Positions 19,623 through 30,147 of a DNA stretch of 64,000 bases are shown here, piece by piece (the stretch's first letter is position 1; every line of letters begins with the position of its first letter). The position numbers and the translations under genes are program-made. This stretch comes from Rhodospirillales bacterium (lineage in GTDB: Bacteria; Pseudomonadota; Alphaproteobacteria; TMED109). The stretch is taken from assembly GCA_028824295.1 (NCBI GenBank), contig JAPPED010000027.1, positions 100,413 to 164,412 on the forward strand. Direction: 5' to 3'. Below the pieces are notes generated by a model that made no database searches, was not told where the DNA came from, and saw only the letters and a list, made by a program, of their open reading frames with translations.

Positions 19623-21356
19623 TCAGGCGCTGCCACGCCGGCGGCGTTCCGCGTCATCCCAGGCGCTCAAGGGCTGGTAGTCCGGGACGACGCTCAGGCC
19701 CTTGGTCGCGTCGGACGAGACGTCGCGCGACGTCACCACGTCGATCACCGCCGGCGCGTTCTCGAGCCCGCGCCGGATCGCATCGGCCAGCTCGGACGGA
19801 TCCTCCACCCGCTCGCCATGGGCGCCCAGCGCCCGCGCCATGGCAGCGTAGTCGGAGTGGGCCAGCTCGGTTCCCACGATCCGCCCGGCGTAATTGACCT
19901 CCTGGTCGTAGCGTTCGATGTTCCAGCCGGCGTTGTTCGAGATGATGAAGACCGCCTGCGCCGCGTGCCGCACGGCGGTGTCGATCTCCATGGCATTGAT
20001 CCCGAAGGCACCGTCACCGGTGACGCAGATCACCTGCCGCCGGGGGAAGGCCAAGGCGGCGGCGATGGCGAAGGGGACGCCGACGCCAAGACAGCCGAAT
20101 GTGCCGGCGTCGAGATACGTCGTGGTCTGCAGTCCAATCCGCGCGAAGCTGAGAAAGTCGCCGCCGTCGGCGATACCGATGCAGTCGGGCGCGGAAATCT
20201 CCCCGATCGCCCTGAAGATCGCCATCGGATGGATCTTGCCGTCCTCGCCGGCCTGCGGTCCCGGGTCATTGCGCCCCCTCTCGGTCCGCTCCCGGTGCTT
20301 GGCCCGAAGGCCGTCGGCCCACGCGGTGTCCAGCCCGCCGGCATCGTCGCGAAGCTCCTCCGCCAGGGCCGCCAGGGCCGGCCCGACCGAGGCCAGCACT
20401 TCGGGCGCGCCGCGACGGTTGTCGTTCAGGTCGCTGGCCGTATCCGCGATGCGCATGAAGCGGGCATCGGGAAACACGCCGGGGGACCCGTACGCGAGCT
20501 GGTAGTCGAGCTTCCGGCCGAGCGTGATCACCAGGTCCGCCTGGGACATGGCGGCCGAGCGGACGGCACCGACGATCGACGGGTGATCCGGCGGGACCAG
20601 CCCGCGGCTCTCCTGCGTGTCGAGATACAGCGCGCCCGTGACGTCGAGAAAGCTGCTCAGCTCGTCGTCGGCGCCGCGCGCTCCCCGCCCCGAAATTGCC
20701 AGCGGACGCCGGGCTTCTCGAATGGCAGCGGCGGCCTCGGCGATCGCCCCGGGATCGGGAGCGATCTTGCGCGGCGGCTTCGGCGCCAGCCATTCATCGA
20801 GCACCAGTGTCGGCGGGACCGACTCGCGGAGCACGTCCGTCGGAATCTCCAGGTAGGCCGGTCCGGGCTCGCCGCCGTCGCCGGTCGCGCAGGAGATCGC
20901 CAGGTCCAGCTCGCGAATGACGTGCTCCGGGACGCGGGCCGTCCGCGCATACCGGGTCACGGGTGCGAGCAGAGCGACGTGCGGGACGTCCTGGAGCGGG
21001 CCCATGTTGGCCTGCGCCCGCGTCGTGCAGCCGCCGATCAGCAACACCGGAACGCGGGCGAGGTCGGCGTTGGCCATGCCGGTGACGCAGTTGGTCACCC
21101 CTGGCCCTGCCGTCGCCATGCAGACCCCCAGTTCGCCGGTCAACTCGGCGTGGGCATGCGCCATGTGCACCGCCGCGCCCTCGTCGCGCACGTCCACGAT
21201 TGGAATTCCGAGCTGGGCGATGCGGTCCCAGATCGGCTGAATGTGGCCTCCCTGGAGACCGAACACGCGGCCGACGCCGCGGCGCTGCAGACACTGCGCG
21301 ACCCAGGCGGCGACGTTGTGCGGGTCGGAATTGAGGTCCGTTCGCGGGCTGTTCAC
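19623..21356 (-). CDS. Thiamine-diphosphate-dependent enzyme (acetolactate-synthase-like)
   Basis: 577 residues from GTG 21356, which has GGGAG seven bases upstream; the longer TTG start overlaps the ligase gene. It has the three-domain architecture of the family: N-terminal pyrimidine-binding domain with catalytic E59 ([19 protein letters not shown]), a central Rossmann-like domain, and the C-terminal diphosphate-binding motif [13 protein letters not shown]...NN. Such enzymes decarboxylate or ligate 2-oxoacids or acyl-CoA substrates (acetolactate synthase, oxalyl-CoA decarboxylase, 2-hydroxyacyl-CoA lyase). The acyl-CoA ligase directly upstream suggests a CoA substrate, for example a 2-hydroxyacyl-CoA, but that is inference. 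No small regulatory subunit is present, which argues against branched-chain amino-acid synthesis. Confidence 0.8.
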   Translation of the reverse strand: MNSPRTDLNSDPHNVAAWVAQCLQRRGVGRVFGLQGGHIQPIWDRIAQLGIPIVDVRDEGAAVHMAHAHAELTGELGVCMATAGPGVTNCVTGMANADLARVPVLLIGGCTTRAQANMGPLQDVPHVALLAPVTRYARTARVPEHVIRELDLAISCATGDGGEPGPAYLEIPTDVLRESVPPTLVLDEWLAPKPPRKIAPDPGAIAEAAAAIREARRPLAISGRGARGADDELSSFLDVTGALYLDTQESRGLVPPDHPSIVGAVRSAAMSQADLVITLGRKLDYQLAYGSPGVFPDARFMRIADTASDLNDNRRGAPEVLASVGPALAALAEELRDDAGGLDTAWADGLRAKHRERTERGRNDPGPQAGEDGKIHPMAIFRAIGEISAPDCIGIADGGDFLSFARIGLQTTTYLDAGTFGCLGVGVPFAIAAALAFPRRQVICVTGDGAFGINAMEIDTAVRHAAQAVFIISNNAGWNIERYDQEVNYAGRIVGTELAHSDYAAMARALGAHGERVEDPSELADAIRRGLENAPAVIDVVTSRDVSSDATKGLSVVPDYQPLSAWDDAERRRRGSA

Positions 21357-21381
21357 AGAGCTGCTCCCAAGGTTCCGGCGG

Positions 21382-22932
21382 TCAAGCGCGGTCGCTGCCG
21401 CCAAGCATGTCGCGAAGCTTGCGGTGGAGGATCTTGCCGGTCGAATTGCGCGGCATCTGGTGGGCCTCGAGGAAGACGATCTCGCGCGGCCGCTTGTAGC
21501 TGGCGAGGCGTTCCCGCGACCAGTCCATCAAGGTCTGTGCGTCCGGCGCCTGGCCCGGTCTGGGCACAACTGCGGCCACCACGCGCTGGCTCCATTTGGG
21601 GTCGGCCACGCCCACCACCGCGACGTCACGTATGGCCGGATGCTCGCTCAGGACCTGCTCGACCTCGGTGGGGTAGATGTTCTCGCCGCCGGAGATGATC
21701 AGGTTCTTCTTGCGGTCAAGGAGCCGGATGTAGCCGTCGTCGTCGCGCAGCGCGACGTCGCCGACGGAAAGATAGTCGCCGCGGAACGCGGCGTCGGTTT
21801 GCTCGGGCAGGTTCCAGTAGCCCTGGAACTGGTACGGGCTCGACGAAAAGAGCTCCCCGGGTTCGCCGTCGGGGACTTCGTTCCCGTCGTCGTCGAGCAG
21901 CCGGACCGGCGCGGAACCGACCACTTCACGGCCGACTGTGCCCAGATGATCGAACTGTTCGTCCGGGTGCAGCGTTGTCACCCAGGCCGCTTCGGTCGAG
22001 CCGTAGAGCTCGTACAGCCCCGAGTTCGGAAACATCTCGATGATCGCCCGCTTGGTCTCAGCGAAGGCGGTGGCTGAGGAGACGACGAGTTTCTCGACCG
22101 ATCTGACGACCTGATGCGATGACGCGACGTCCTGCATCATCGCGTAGTGGGTGGGGACAAGAGAGGAAAAGGTTATCCCTTCGCCCAAGGTCGCGAGACA
22201 CAATTCAGGGTCGAAGCTCGACCGGGAGAAGATCGAGATGGTGGCGCCGCAGTAGAGGGACGCGGTGAAGAAATTGAGCGAGTTGGCATGACACATCGGC
22301 ATGACCAACAGCGTGTTGTCCCGCCGGTGGAGCCGGAACTCGATCTCGCTCATCAGGCCCACCATGGCCATGTCGGCGTGGCCGCGGATGGCGCCTTTCG
22401 GGTTTCCGGTGGTGCCGGACGTGTACATCAGGCACCAAGGGTCGTGCGGCGCCGCAACGGTCTCGGGCTCGGTGGCCGCGGCGGCCGCGATGAGATCCTC
22501 GTAGGCCGTGTAGCCCGCGGGGGCATCGCTGCCGAAGAGAATGTACCGATCTGCCGGGAGGTCGAGGTCAGCCCGAATGGTCTCGATCGTGTCCCGGAGC
22601 GCATCCTCCACCAGGATCGTGGCAGCCCCGCAATCCCTGATGATGTAATCGGCTTCCGGGGCGGTCAGGCGGAAATTGATGGGGACTGCGACCAGCCCTG
22701 CCTTGGCCACGGCCGCGTAGATTTCGGCCCATTCGAGACGGTTGTAGGACAGGACCGCGACGCGGGCCCCCTTGGCAAGGCCGAGGCCGAGCAGCGCATT
22801 GGCGAGCCTGCATGCACGCGCGTTCCACTGCGCGTAGGTCAGCGTCCGCTCGAGGTCGCGCGCACCCGTGGCTTCGGGCCGGAGGCGCGCGTGCGCGCGA
22901 AGTATCTCTCCCGCATTCAAGAGGACTGCCAT
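21382..22932 (-). CDS. AMP-dependent acyl-CoA ligase
   Basis: 516 residues. It belongs to the ANL superfamily: the P-loop [11 protein letters not shown] is at residues 170-180, followed by [13 protein letters not shown], the hinge region [36 protein letters not shown], and the C-terminal catalytic lysine segment [14 protein letters not shown]. It activates a carboxylic acid as an acyl-adenylate and then forms the CoA thioester. The acid is not identifiable from sequence. It ends 25 bases before the start of the TPP enzyme gene, so the two are almost certainly cotranscribed and may act in sequence. Confidence 0.9.
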   Translation of the reverse strand: MAVLLNAGEILRAHARLRPEATGARDLERTLTYAQWNARACRLANALLGLGLAKGARVAVLSYNRLEWAEIYAAVAKAGLVAVPINFRLTAPEADYIIRDCGAATILVEDALRDTIETIRADLDLPADRYILFGSDAPAGYTAYEDLIAAAAATEPETVAAPHDPWCLMYTSGTTGNPKGAIRGHADMAMVGLMSEIEFRLHRRDNTLLVMPMCHANSLNFFTASLYCGATISIFSRSSFDPELCLATLGEGITFSSLVPTHYAMMQDVASSHQVVRSVEKLVVSSATAFAETKRAIIEMFPNSGLYELYGSTEAAWVTTLHPDEQFDHLGTVGREVVGSAPVRLLDDDGNEVPDGEPGELFSSSPYQFQGYWNLPEQTDAAFRGDYLSVGDVALRDDDGYIRLLDRKKNLIISGGENIYPTEVEQVLSEHPAIRDVAVVGVADPKWSQRVVAAVVPRPGQAPDAQTLMDWSRERLASYKRPREIVFLEAHQMPRNSTGKILHRKLRDMLGGSDRA

Positions 22933-23497
22933 TGAACTCTTTTCTCCGAAGAGGTTTCCGCCGCCGCCGGACGGCCATCAGGCAACTACGTTGGCAGCCC
23001 CACTCCCGGCCGAACCGTCCGGCCGGACAAGGGCATCATGCAGCCGGTTCGCGTATCCAACTGGTGTCCGTGGCATCGCCGTGCCGGACCAAGATCGTTC
23101 CCGTCGCCCGGACACAGCGCGAGACCACGGCCCGCCCGAGTTTGTGATCGCACGATCACCCCTGATCAGCGGCGGACCCCGGCCCACCGGTGCAGGGCGC
23201 GTAACGTAAGCCGTTGTCGCCCGAAGTTCGACCCCCTCCGGACCGACTGTTTCTCGAGCGCAGAATCACCCGATCGTCAACGATCCGGCATCGGACCGTC
23301 CTGCCCTGGGAGAACGCGGCCACCGTGGCAATCCGGAAACTCCCCCGAGCAGCTTTCGCGCGGGGAACGGCAGCGCGCTTCACCGTTTCCGGCCCACTGC
23401 CCGGACTGGCGTGCCCAGCCTCGACCGGATCGTTGCTCCACGGTAGCAACGGTGATTCGGCTACAATTCGATGCTTGGTCCGCGGGGGAAACAGATC
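22933..23497. other. Divergent gap without a recognised gene (565 bp)
   Basis: Lies between the leftward acyl-CoA ligase and the rightward class II aldolase and should hold promoters for both. No protein family, tRNA or clear terminator was recognised. Confidence 0.4.
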
Positions 23498-24283
23498 ATG
23501 ACGGTCACGGCAGTTCGCGGCTTTCCCAATTCATCGTTGCGCAGCCGGGTCAGTGAGGGCGAATGGCGGACACGAGTTGATCTCGCTGCCGCCTATCGGC
23601 TGGCTCACCTGTACGGCTGGACGACATCGCTGATCTACAACCACATCTCGGCGCGGATTCCGGGGACCGATCACCATTTCCTGCTGAATCCCTTCGGCCT
23701 TCGGTGGGACGAGATCACGGCGTCCAACCTCGTGAAGATCGATATCGACGGGAACGTTCTCGACGACACCCCGCACGAAATTAACAGTGCCGGCTACACC
23801 ATCCACAGCGCCGTCCACCTTGCCCGGGAGGACGCGATGTGCGTCATGCACACCCACACCGAGGCGGGCATGGCGGTCTCGGCCCTGGAGGACGGCCTCA
23901 CCTATACCAACCAGGACTCGATGATGTTCTACGGTCGCGTCGCGTACCACGACTTCGAGGGCCTCGCATTCGATCTCTCGGAACGCGAACGGCTGGTGCG
24001 CGATCTCGGCGACAAGAAGGTCATGATCCTTCGCAACCACGGCCTCCTGACCACGGGGGTGTCGGTGGCTGAGGCCTGGGTCCATATGTTCTACCTTGAG
24101 AAGGTGTGTTCGACGCAGCTTGCGCTGCAGGCGGCAACGGCATCGGGCGCCAAGATCCGGCATCCGTCAGCGGAAGTCTGCGAACGGACGGTTCAGCAAT
24201 ACGGAAACCAGGGGTGCGGCGAGCGCGAGTGGCCCGGGTTGCTGCGCCAGCTCGACCAGGCGGGAGTCGACTATCAGCAGTGA
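23498..24283 (+). CDS. Class II aldolase/adducin family protein
   Basis: 261 residues from ATG 23498, with GGGGGAAAC upstream. It has the zinc-dependent aldolase fold: LAHLYGWTTSLIYNHISARIPG, the metal-binding MHTHTEAG with H118 and H120, and the later histidine in ILRNHGLLTTG. Members cleave sugar phosphates or decarboxylate small hydroxy acids; many long-chain annotated ones are of unknown substrate. This sequence resembles the broad adducin-like bacterial group, not L-fuculose aldolase. It is divergent from the ligase-TPP enzyme pair, a context that fits small-acid catabolism. Confidence 0.85.
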   Translation: MTVTAVRGFPNSSLRSRVSEGEWRTRVDLAAAYRLAHLYGWTTSLIYNHISARIPGTDHHFLLNPFGLRWDEITASNLVKIDIDGNVLDDTPHEINSAGYTIHSAVHLAREDAMCVMHTHTEAGMAVSALEDGLTYTNQDSMMFYGRVAYHDFEGLAFDLSERERLVRDLGDKKVMILRNHGLLTTGVSVAEAWVHMFYLEKVCSTQLALQAATASGAKIRHPSAEVCERTVQQYGNQGCGEREWPGLLRQLDQAGVDYQQ

Positions 24284-24539
24284 GGGCGGGCAACTGAGGT
24301 CGACTGGACGGTCCTCCGCCGTCCGCTGAGCATTCGCAGCCTCGTTCCGAACGCACAGCCCCCTTCGGCGGGCGTTGTCCGGCCACTCCGCATTGACTCT
24401 GGCCTGAATCCCGACAGCGACACGGCGCTCGACGATGGGCCGTCACCTTCAAGAGGCCGGACCAAGTGCTCCCTGATTCACTCCGGCAAATCGGATCGAC
24501 ATCGCGCCTTGGCACAACCGCCCTTCGGGTAGGTGGACG

Positions 24540-25760
24540 CTAGTTCCAGAGTGCCGAGATGGGGACAGCGGCCATCCGGTCACCGAACGGCACGGTGACG
24601 TCGTGGTCGTACAGCACCAACCCCAGCACAAACTGTTCGCCGCACGCATCGGCAAGGCGGCGAAGGCCTGAGAAATCTCCGCTGACAGCGGTGGCCGACG
24701 CCTTCACCTCGATTCCCACGACCCTTCCAGCGCCGTCTTCAATGACAATGTCGACTTCGTTGCGCTCCTTATCGCGGAAGTGGGAAAACGCGTACCTGTC
24801 GCCTGCCCAACTCGCAAGCTTAAGGATTTCTCCGAACACAAAGCATTCCAAAAGCGGCCCGAACGACGCCCTGTTTCTCCTAAGGTGGTCAAGAGAGAGA
24901 TTCCTGAGTGCAGCGAGCAGACCGGCGTCCAGAAAGTGCAGCTTGGGAGACTTTACCAGCCGTTTCAGGGTGTTGCTGTGCCAAGGTTGCAGGGTCTGAA
25001 CGAGATACAAGTTCTCGAACACGCCGACATACTTTTGTGTCGTCACGTGACTCATGTTGAGCGAAGATCCGATGCGTGAGTAGTTCACGAGTTGCCCGGC
25101 GTGCTCGGCCAGCACACGCAGCAATCGGGGCATCTGGCTCAATTGGCCGACGCGGGTGATGTCGCGGACGTCGCGTTGGACAATGGCCTCGACGTAGTCC
25201 AGGTGCCATTCCCGCCGACGGCGCCTGCCGGCGCGGGTCAGGGCCTCCGGATACCCCCCCGCCAAGACCAATTCCCAGAGTTCATCGCCCACGACCGGTG
25301 TGCCGCCCTCCGGGAGTTCGCCTGTAAACACGCTGTCCAAGAACGTGTATCCGCGTCGACGGATCTCCGCCTGCGCCAACGGCAGCAGGCGAAGAATTGC
25401 CATGCGTCCGGCGAGCGAATCCGCCACTTGTGGAAGAACCATCAAGTTTGCCGACCCGGTGAGCAGAAACCGCCCCGGAATTGGACGTGTGTCGACCGCA
25501 AGTTTGATGGCCAATATCAGGTTCGGAGCGCGCTGCACCTCGTCGATCACTGCCCGGTCCAGGTTGCGTACAAAGCCCACGGGATCGCTCGAGGCGGCGC
25601 TCAGGACGGTTGGATCGTCCAGCGTTACGAAAGGGCGGTCATCGCCAGCAACCTGCCGCGCCAGCGTGGTTTTTCCGGCTTGCCGGGGGCCACAGAGCAT
25701 CACGACACGCGTGTCGTCTAACGCGTTGCGGACTCGATTTTCGACAAAACGAGGGTACAT
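24540..25760 (-). CDS. DUF4143-type AAA ATPase
   Basis: 406 residues from ATG 25760 (MYPRFVENRVRNAL); the longer frame adds 42 unconserved residues. The N-terminal AAA_14 domain carries Walker A GPRQAGKTT (24-32) and Walker B with VIDEVQRAPN, then LLTGSANL. The C-terminal DUF4143 domain has LHFLDAGLLAALRNLS, FGPLLECFVFGEILK, and a PD-(D/E)XK-like nuclease motif (NEVDIVIEDG...GIEVKAS). The role of this very common family is poorly known; a link to mobile or defence DNA is often suggested. It is a single orphan gene here. Confidence 0.88.
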   Translation of the reverse strand: MYPRFVENRVRNALDDTRVVMLCGPRQAGKTTLARQVAGDDRPFVTLDDPTVLSAASSDPVGFVRNLDRAVIDEVQRAPNLILAIKLAVDTRPIPGRFLLTGSANLMVLPQVADSLAGRMAILRLLPLAQAEIRRRGYTFLDSVFTGELPEGGTPVVGDELWELVLAGGYPEALTRAGRRRRREWHLDYVEAIVQRDVRDITRVGQLSQMPRLLRVLAEHAGQLVNYSRIGSSLNMSHVTTQKYVGVFENLYLVQTLQPWHSNTLKRLVKSPKLHFLDAGLLAALRNLSLDHLRRNRASFGPLLECFVFGEILKLASWAGDRYAFSHFRDKERNEVDIVIEDGAGRVVGIEVKASATAVSGDFSGLRRLADACGEQFVLGLVLYDHDVTVPFGDRMAAVPISALWN

Positions 25761-26031
25761 GAGATCTCGAGAGGATCTGACCGATTGAAAAATAACTTCC
25801 GACTGATTGAAAGTCAACGGACGTCCAATTGAAAACTTATGGCTGTCCATTTGAAAGCTTAACCCGCAACCCCAGCGGAGCCACACTCGCTCTGACAGTC
25901 CGATCCAGGAATTTGTCGACCTGCTACCTGCCGAGCTCCTTGCGAGGCCCTCGCACAGGGAGCCGCGATTTCTCGTTACCTAAACGAACTTTGAGAAGGC
26001 CGCTGCCCCTCGTTCACGTCATGCGCCGGCG

Positions 26032-26892
26032 TCATGCCTGCGGCTTGCCACCGGGCCAGACCGGGTTGTGCGCTAGGTCCGGCCAGGCGATCGGCGCCCG
26101 GCAGGCCGCCGCCGCAGTGTGCGGCTCGCAGGCCGGATCCCAGTCGGCAGCGACGTAGCGATGGCCGGTGGCATCGTCGCCGGCTTCCGAGCACAGCCAG
26201 ACGATGGGCGGCACCATGGCGGACGGCGCGATCAGCGCGCCGCGGTCAAAACCTGATTCCTCGGGCACCATCGGCGTATCCGTGGGGCCGCCGGGCACGA
26301 CCACGTTGACCGTCACGCCGGTGCCGGCAAATTCTTCCGCATGGCCCGCCGACATGGCCTCTAGACCGGCCTTGGCCGGACCGTAGGGGTGGAACCTGCA
26401 CCGAAGCATCGTGAAGAAGCTGGTCGTGACGTTCACGATCCGGCCCCAGCCATCGGCCAGCATGCCCTCGATCGCGGCCCTGGTCATGTACCACGCGCCT
26501 GAGTAGTTGGTGGCGGTGAACTGGTCCCACATCCCGGGCGTGATTTCATGGATGCCGATCAGCTCGACCATGTGATCACGGCGGATCACCCCCATGCCCA
26601 TGGCACCGTTGTTGATCAGGATGTGCGGGCCGCCGAACTGGCTGCGGGCGTGTGCGATCGCTTCCTCGCACGCTTCGTAACGAGAAATATCGGTGCGGCT
26701 CGTCGACAGCCGGGTGGCCAGCTCGCGCTCCGCGCATTGGTCGACCAGGGCCGCCAGCCGTCCGTCATCGATATCGAGCGCCGCCACCGAGGCCCCTTCC
26801 CGGAGCAGCGCCATGACCAGTTCGCGGCCGATCCCGCCCGCCGCTCCCGTGACCACGGCCGTCTTGCCGGTCAGTCGACCTCGCTCGGGCAT
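26032..26892 (-). CDS. Short-chain dehydrogenase/reductase
   Basis: 286 residues from ATG 26892 (GGGAAGGGGG upstream at good spacing; a GTG two codons earlier is too close). Classical SDR with the NAD(P) motif TGAAGGIG at 15-22, NNGAMG near 95, and the active-site pair Y170/K174 in HPYGPAKAG with a Ser/Thr about 13 residues before the tyrosine. The C-terminal part is longer than usual. It lies 18 bases after the 3-hydroxyacyl-CoA dehydrogenase gene on the same strand, so both probably belong to one catabolic operon. The substrate is not known. Confidence 0.87.
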   Translation of the reverse strand: MPERGRLTGKTAVVTGAAGGIGRELVMALLREGASVAALDIDDGRLAALVDQCAERELATRLSTSRTDISRYEACEEAIAHARSQFGGPHILINNGAMGMGVIRRDHMVELIGIHEITPGMWDQFTATNYSGAWYMTRAAIEGMLADGWGRIVNVTTSFFTMLRCRFHPYGPAKAGLEAMSAGHAEEFAGTGVTVNVVVPGGPTDTPMVPEESGFDRGALIAPSAMVPPIVWLCSEAGDDATGHRYVAADWDPACEPHTAAAACRAPIAWPDLAHNPVWPGGKPQA

Positions 26893-26909
26893 CGACACCC
26901 CCTTCCCTC

Positions 26910-27875
26910 TCAGTTCAATCCTTTTTCCCGACGCACCTGCGCGAGCGTGGTCAGCGTAGCCAACAACAATTCGTCCCGCTCATTGGAGATCGAGGCGAGG
27001 TCACGCCCTCCCATCGCGGTCTCGACCTGTGCCTTGAGGCGATCGCGCACCTCCGGCGTGAGGTCCAGGGGCTCGAGATCGTTCATCCAGTCCTGCAGGG
27101 CGTCGCCGAGATGATCGAGGAAATGTGCGTAGCCGCCGGCCCCTCCGGCCAGATGGCAGATTTCGTACGGCCCCATCACGCCGAGGCGCAGGCCCGGGCC
27201 GTATTTCACGGCGACGTCCACATCCTCCACACTCGCGAGCCCCGTGAGCACCGCGTCCGCGCATTCGCGCAGGAGCGCGGCCTGCAGCCGGTTCACGAGA
27301 TGCCCGGACACCTCCCGGTTGAGCCGGATCGCCTTCTTCCCCAGAGCGTTGTAGAAGCCGATCGTCCAATCGACCGCGCGTGGATCAGTTTCGGCGCCGC
27401 CCAAGACCTCCACCAGCGGGATCAAGTGGGGCGGGTTGAAGGGATGCCCCACTACGAAGCGCTCGGCATTGGAACACCCCGCCTGCATTTCGGACATCAG
27501 CAGGCCCGAAGTTGAGCTCGCGAGGATGGCGTTCTGCGGCAGCGCCGCGTTCACTTCGGCATACAGCGACCGCTTCATGTCGAGGTCTTCCGGCGCGCTC
27601 TCCTGCACGAACTCCGCCCCGGCTACGGCCTCCGCGGGATCGGCGTGGAAACGGACCCGGCCCGGGTCAGCGCCGACGACCACGCAATCGAGTTTCTCGA
27701 GGGCTGGCCAGGCGCCGCCCACGAACGCCCGCATCTTTTCCTCGGCATCGGGCCCTGGGTCCCACGCGTCGACCTCCAGCCCGCGCGCGAGGAAGTAAGC
27801 CGCCCAGGATGCCCCGATCGTGCCTGCTCCGATGATGCCAACGCGACGGACTGTCGAAGGTTCGGGCAAGTTCAT
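26910..27875 (-). CDS. 3-hydroxyacyl-CoA dehydrogenase / carnitine dehydrogenase-like
   Basis: 321 residues. The N-terminal Rossmann domain has GAGTIG at 16-21 (VGIIGAGTIGASWAAYFLARGLEVDAWDP), and the catalytic histidine lies in VGHPFNPPHLIPLVEVLGG, a segment particularly like L-carnitine dehydrogenase and lambda-crystallin-type enzymes. The C-terminal helical domain is single, so it is a short-form enzyme, not a multifunctional FadB. It oxidises a 3-hydroxy acid or its CoA ester with NAD. Operon partner of the following SDR; GGGGGA lies just upstream of the ATG. Confidence 0.85.
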   Translation of the reverse strand: MNLPEPSTVRRVGIIGAGTIGASWAAYFLARGLEVDAWDPGPDAEEKMRAFVGGAWPALEKLDCVVVGADPGRVRFHADPAEAVAGAEFVQESAPEDLDMKRSLYAEVNAALPQNAILASSTSGLLMSEMQAGCSNAERFVVGHPFNPPHLIPLVEVLGGAETDPRAVDWTIGFYNALGKKAIRLNREVSGHLVNRLQAALLRECADAVLTGLASVEDVDVAVKYGPGLRLGVMGPYEICHLAGGAGGYAHFLDHLGDALQDWMNDLEPLDLTPEVRDRLKAQVETAMGGRDLASISNERDELLLATLTTLAQVRREKGLN

Positions 27876-28317
27876 GGGTCTGGTCCCCCGGCGATGAATG
27901 GTCCGTTCCGAATCGGAATATCGCCCGACAGGTTAGTGCGTGCAGCCCGGTAACCCGGGCGCACGAGGTCGGCATCGCGTCCGGACCGGGGCGTCCGAGG
28001 GCCCGGCAGCCGAGGCGCGACGCCCTGATTCCCAAAATGTGCCGGCGTTCCGGCCGGAGCACCTGCATTCGCTGCGGCATTGAATTTCGGGACCGGATCG
28101 ACACTCCCCGCGCTGGCAGCACGCGCAGGCCGCAACCATCGAACGGGGCCGAACGCGGACCTCCGCCGGGCCAGCTGGGCGGCCCCGAAGGCCAGCGAGT
28201 TCCCGACGATGCTCCATCGGGGTGCCGACGGAAGGACAGCGAAGCGTTACGTCGAGCGTCAGGCGGTGCGGAAACTGGTCCGTGACGGTACTGGCCGGCC
28301 GGCGGAAAGCGTCGACA
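27876..28317. other. Gap without a recognised gene (442 bp)
   Basis: Upstream of the 3-hydroxyacyl-CoA dehydrogenase and downstream of the DUF2306 gene. Only low-support short frames are visible. Confidence 0.4.
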
Positions 28318-28677
28318 CTACGCGCCAAGGAGACTGCTGATGAAGCGTCCCGGCGCCAGCGCGAACAGGCCCGCAACGATCACCCCCACCATCGTGCCGA
28401 TCATGAAGCTGGCGTGGGTTCGCACCCAGCCTCGGCGGATGGCGATGATCGCGACCGCCATGCAGAAGAGCGTCCAAACCGTGAGCCCGTGGATCCAGCT
28501 GAACGCACCCTCGTTCAACTCGCGGATCGGGAACGAAGACAGCGTCACGAAAGACATGGTCACGAGCCACGTCCAGCCGACGATGCGATGACGCCGGGTG
28601 CCCTTGGCCAGCGCCAGGTTGGCTATCCCCAACCCCAGCGCCAGCGTGGCAGCCGTCAAGTGCAGCCAAATCATCAT
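28318..28677 (-). CDS. DUF2306 family membrane protein
   Basis: 119 residues with four predicted membrane segments (about 3-22, 32-50, 63-81 and 88-108). The pattern LHLTAATLALGLGIANLALAKGTRRHRIVGWTWLVTM and the histidines in WIHGLT and VRTHASFMIG are typical of DUF2306, a bacterial inner-membrane family of unknown function that often carries conserved histidines. The gene stands alone, downstream of the LysR regulator on the same strand with a 109-bp gap. Confidence 0.75.
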   Translation of the reverse strand: MMIWLHLTAATLALGLGIANLALAKGTRRHRIVGWTWLVTMSFVTLSSFPIRELNEGAFSWIHGLTVWTLFCMAVAIIAIRRGWVRTHASFMIGTMVGVIVAGLFALAPGRFISSLLGA

Positions 28678-28786
28678 CCGACCGTCTCGGAGGGTTCATG
28701 ATAAGCGCAGCGTCGAACGGCCGGCATTCCCCCCTTCTTGCCCGATCCGGTCACGTCAGACGGACAGTCCCGACCGGAGGCGTTGC

Positions 28787-29740
28787 TCAGGTCGTGGCGG
28801 CCAAGCCGGGTGACCCGAGACGCCGCCCTTGGGCCACCTCGCGGATCATCTGTTTCAGGTACCTGAACGGCTCAAGGCTCTCGGTCGAACGTCGCGACAC
28901 GATCCCTGCCCGATAGCGGTGTGTGCCCATCTTCAGCGGCAGCGGCTTGAGCTGGAACTCCGGAATGTTCTCGATCAGCGTTGATGAGAGGTAGGACAGG
29001 TAGGGGCCGGTCGCCATCAGGAAGAGGCCGACGGAATTCGTGCGGATGATCGTCCTCACGTGTCGGCCGGTTCGACGGTGGAGTCGTTGCAGAAGGTCGG
29101 CCAGCAACGACCTGGCCGCAGGACCCTCCCCTTGCAATACCGCATCGAAATCGATCCATGGGTAATCGGCGAGATCGCCGTACGTGGGCCGGCGCGCATG
29201 GAGCGGATGGTCCCGGTGGGCCACGATCCCAAGCGTTGTGTCCAGGACGTGTTCGCGGGCGAGATACGGAGGGAGGGGCTCATTGGTGTCCAGACCGCCA
29301 CAGTGCATGTCGGTCTTGCCGTTTGACAGCAACCAGAGTCCCTCCTTGTAGGCGGTGGTCTGGAGCTTCAGCTCAACGCTGGGAAAGGTCTCGTGGAAGC
29401 GGGCGACCGCGCTCGGCAGTACGGACTGCATCCACACCGGCCCGGCCGTCACACGGTACGTGCCGGATCGCCCTGACACCATCGAGAACACGATGTCTTC
29501 CGCGTCCTCGATTTCTCTCAGCAGGCGCCGGGCCAGTTCGGTCACGATGGATCCGAGCTCGGTGAGGCGGACTCCCGTTGGAATGCGTTCGAACAGCTGG
29601 CCCCTGAACTGTTCCTCGAGCTTGCTGACGATACGTGACAGGGCGGGCTGGGTGATCGCAAGTTTGTCTGCCGCGGAAAGGATCTGTCCTGTTTCAGCAA
29701 CGACGAGAAGCTTGTTCAGGTCACTACGTTTCTCGAACAT
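28787..29740 (-). CDS. LysR family transcriptional regulator
   Basis: 317 residues from ATG 29740, which has GAGGAA seven bases upstream. The N-terminal winged helix-turn-helix is clear (LNKLLVVAETGQILSAADKLAITQPALSRIVSKLEEQFRGQLFERIPTGVRLTELG), followed by the type 2 periplasmic-binding-like effector domain from about residue 85. LysR regulators sense small molecules and usually control a divergent neighbour; here the nearest candidate targets are the aldo/keto reductase gene (30148-31131) and the catabolic genes downstream. The effector cannot be inferred. Confidence 0.9.
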   Translation of the reverse strand: MFEKRSDLNKLLVVAETGQILSAADKLAITQPALSRIVSKLEEQFRGQLFERIPTGVRLTELGSIVTELARRLLREIEDAEDIVFSMVSGRSGTYRVTAGPVWMQSVLPSAVARFHETFPSVELKLQTTAYKEGLWLLSNGKTDMHCGGLDTNEPLPPYLAREHVLDTTLGIVAHRDHPLHARRPTYGDLADYPWIDFDAVLQGEGPAARSLLADLLQRLHRRTGRHVRTIIRTNSVGLFLMATGPYLSYLSSTLIENIPEFQLKPLPLKMGTHRYRAGIVSRRSTESLEPFRYLKQMIREVAQGRRLGSPGLAATT

Positions 29741-30147
29741 CGCTGGGTTCCTCGCACTCGGTTCTATTGCCGATGGCTCCTCTTGACACGTCATGCATGT
29801 CCTGTGCGCATGTATCTAGGGGCGATCAGCTGGACGTCGAGAACTTCCGGCGGTTTCCGGACCAACGAACCGTCACCGCCTCGCTCGCTGATTGCCCAGC
29901 CGCGGTGCCGTGGGGAGGACCGCCCGAACCCGCCTGGACGCTCGGCTGCCAGTCCGACGCGCCGGTCGGCGCCAGCCGGCCGGGATCGTGACGGCGGCGG
30001 GCTGGGGGTTGTTCGGGGAGACCGCGCCGCCGGCGTTCACGCCGGCAGCGACACGATCTCGGCAAGACCAGGCGGCACCGCGGGAGCCGTCGCGTCACGG
30101 TGCCCGCGAACCGGTGCCGTGTGCCCCTGACCCGGTCGTTCCCAAGA
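29741..30147. other. Gap without a recognised gene (407 bp)
   Basis: Between the LysR gene start and the end of the aldo/keto reductase gene. No gene, repeat or clear terminator was recognised. Confidence 0.4.

Noticed and set aside
19569..21698. Plus-strand frame (709 aa) opposite the TPP enzyme and acyl-CoA ligase
   Set aside because: Antisense to two well-supported enzymes; no ribosome-binding site or domains.
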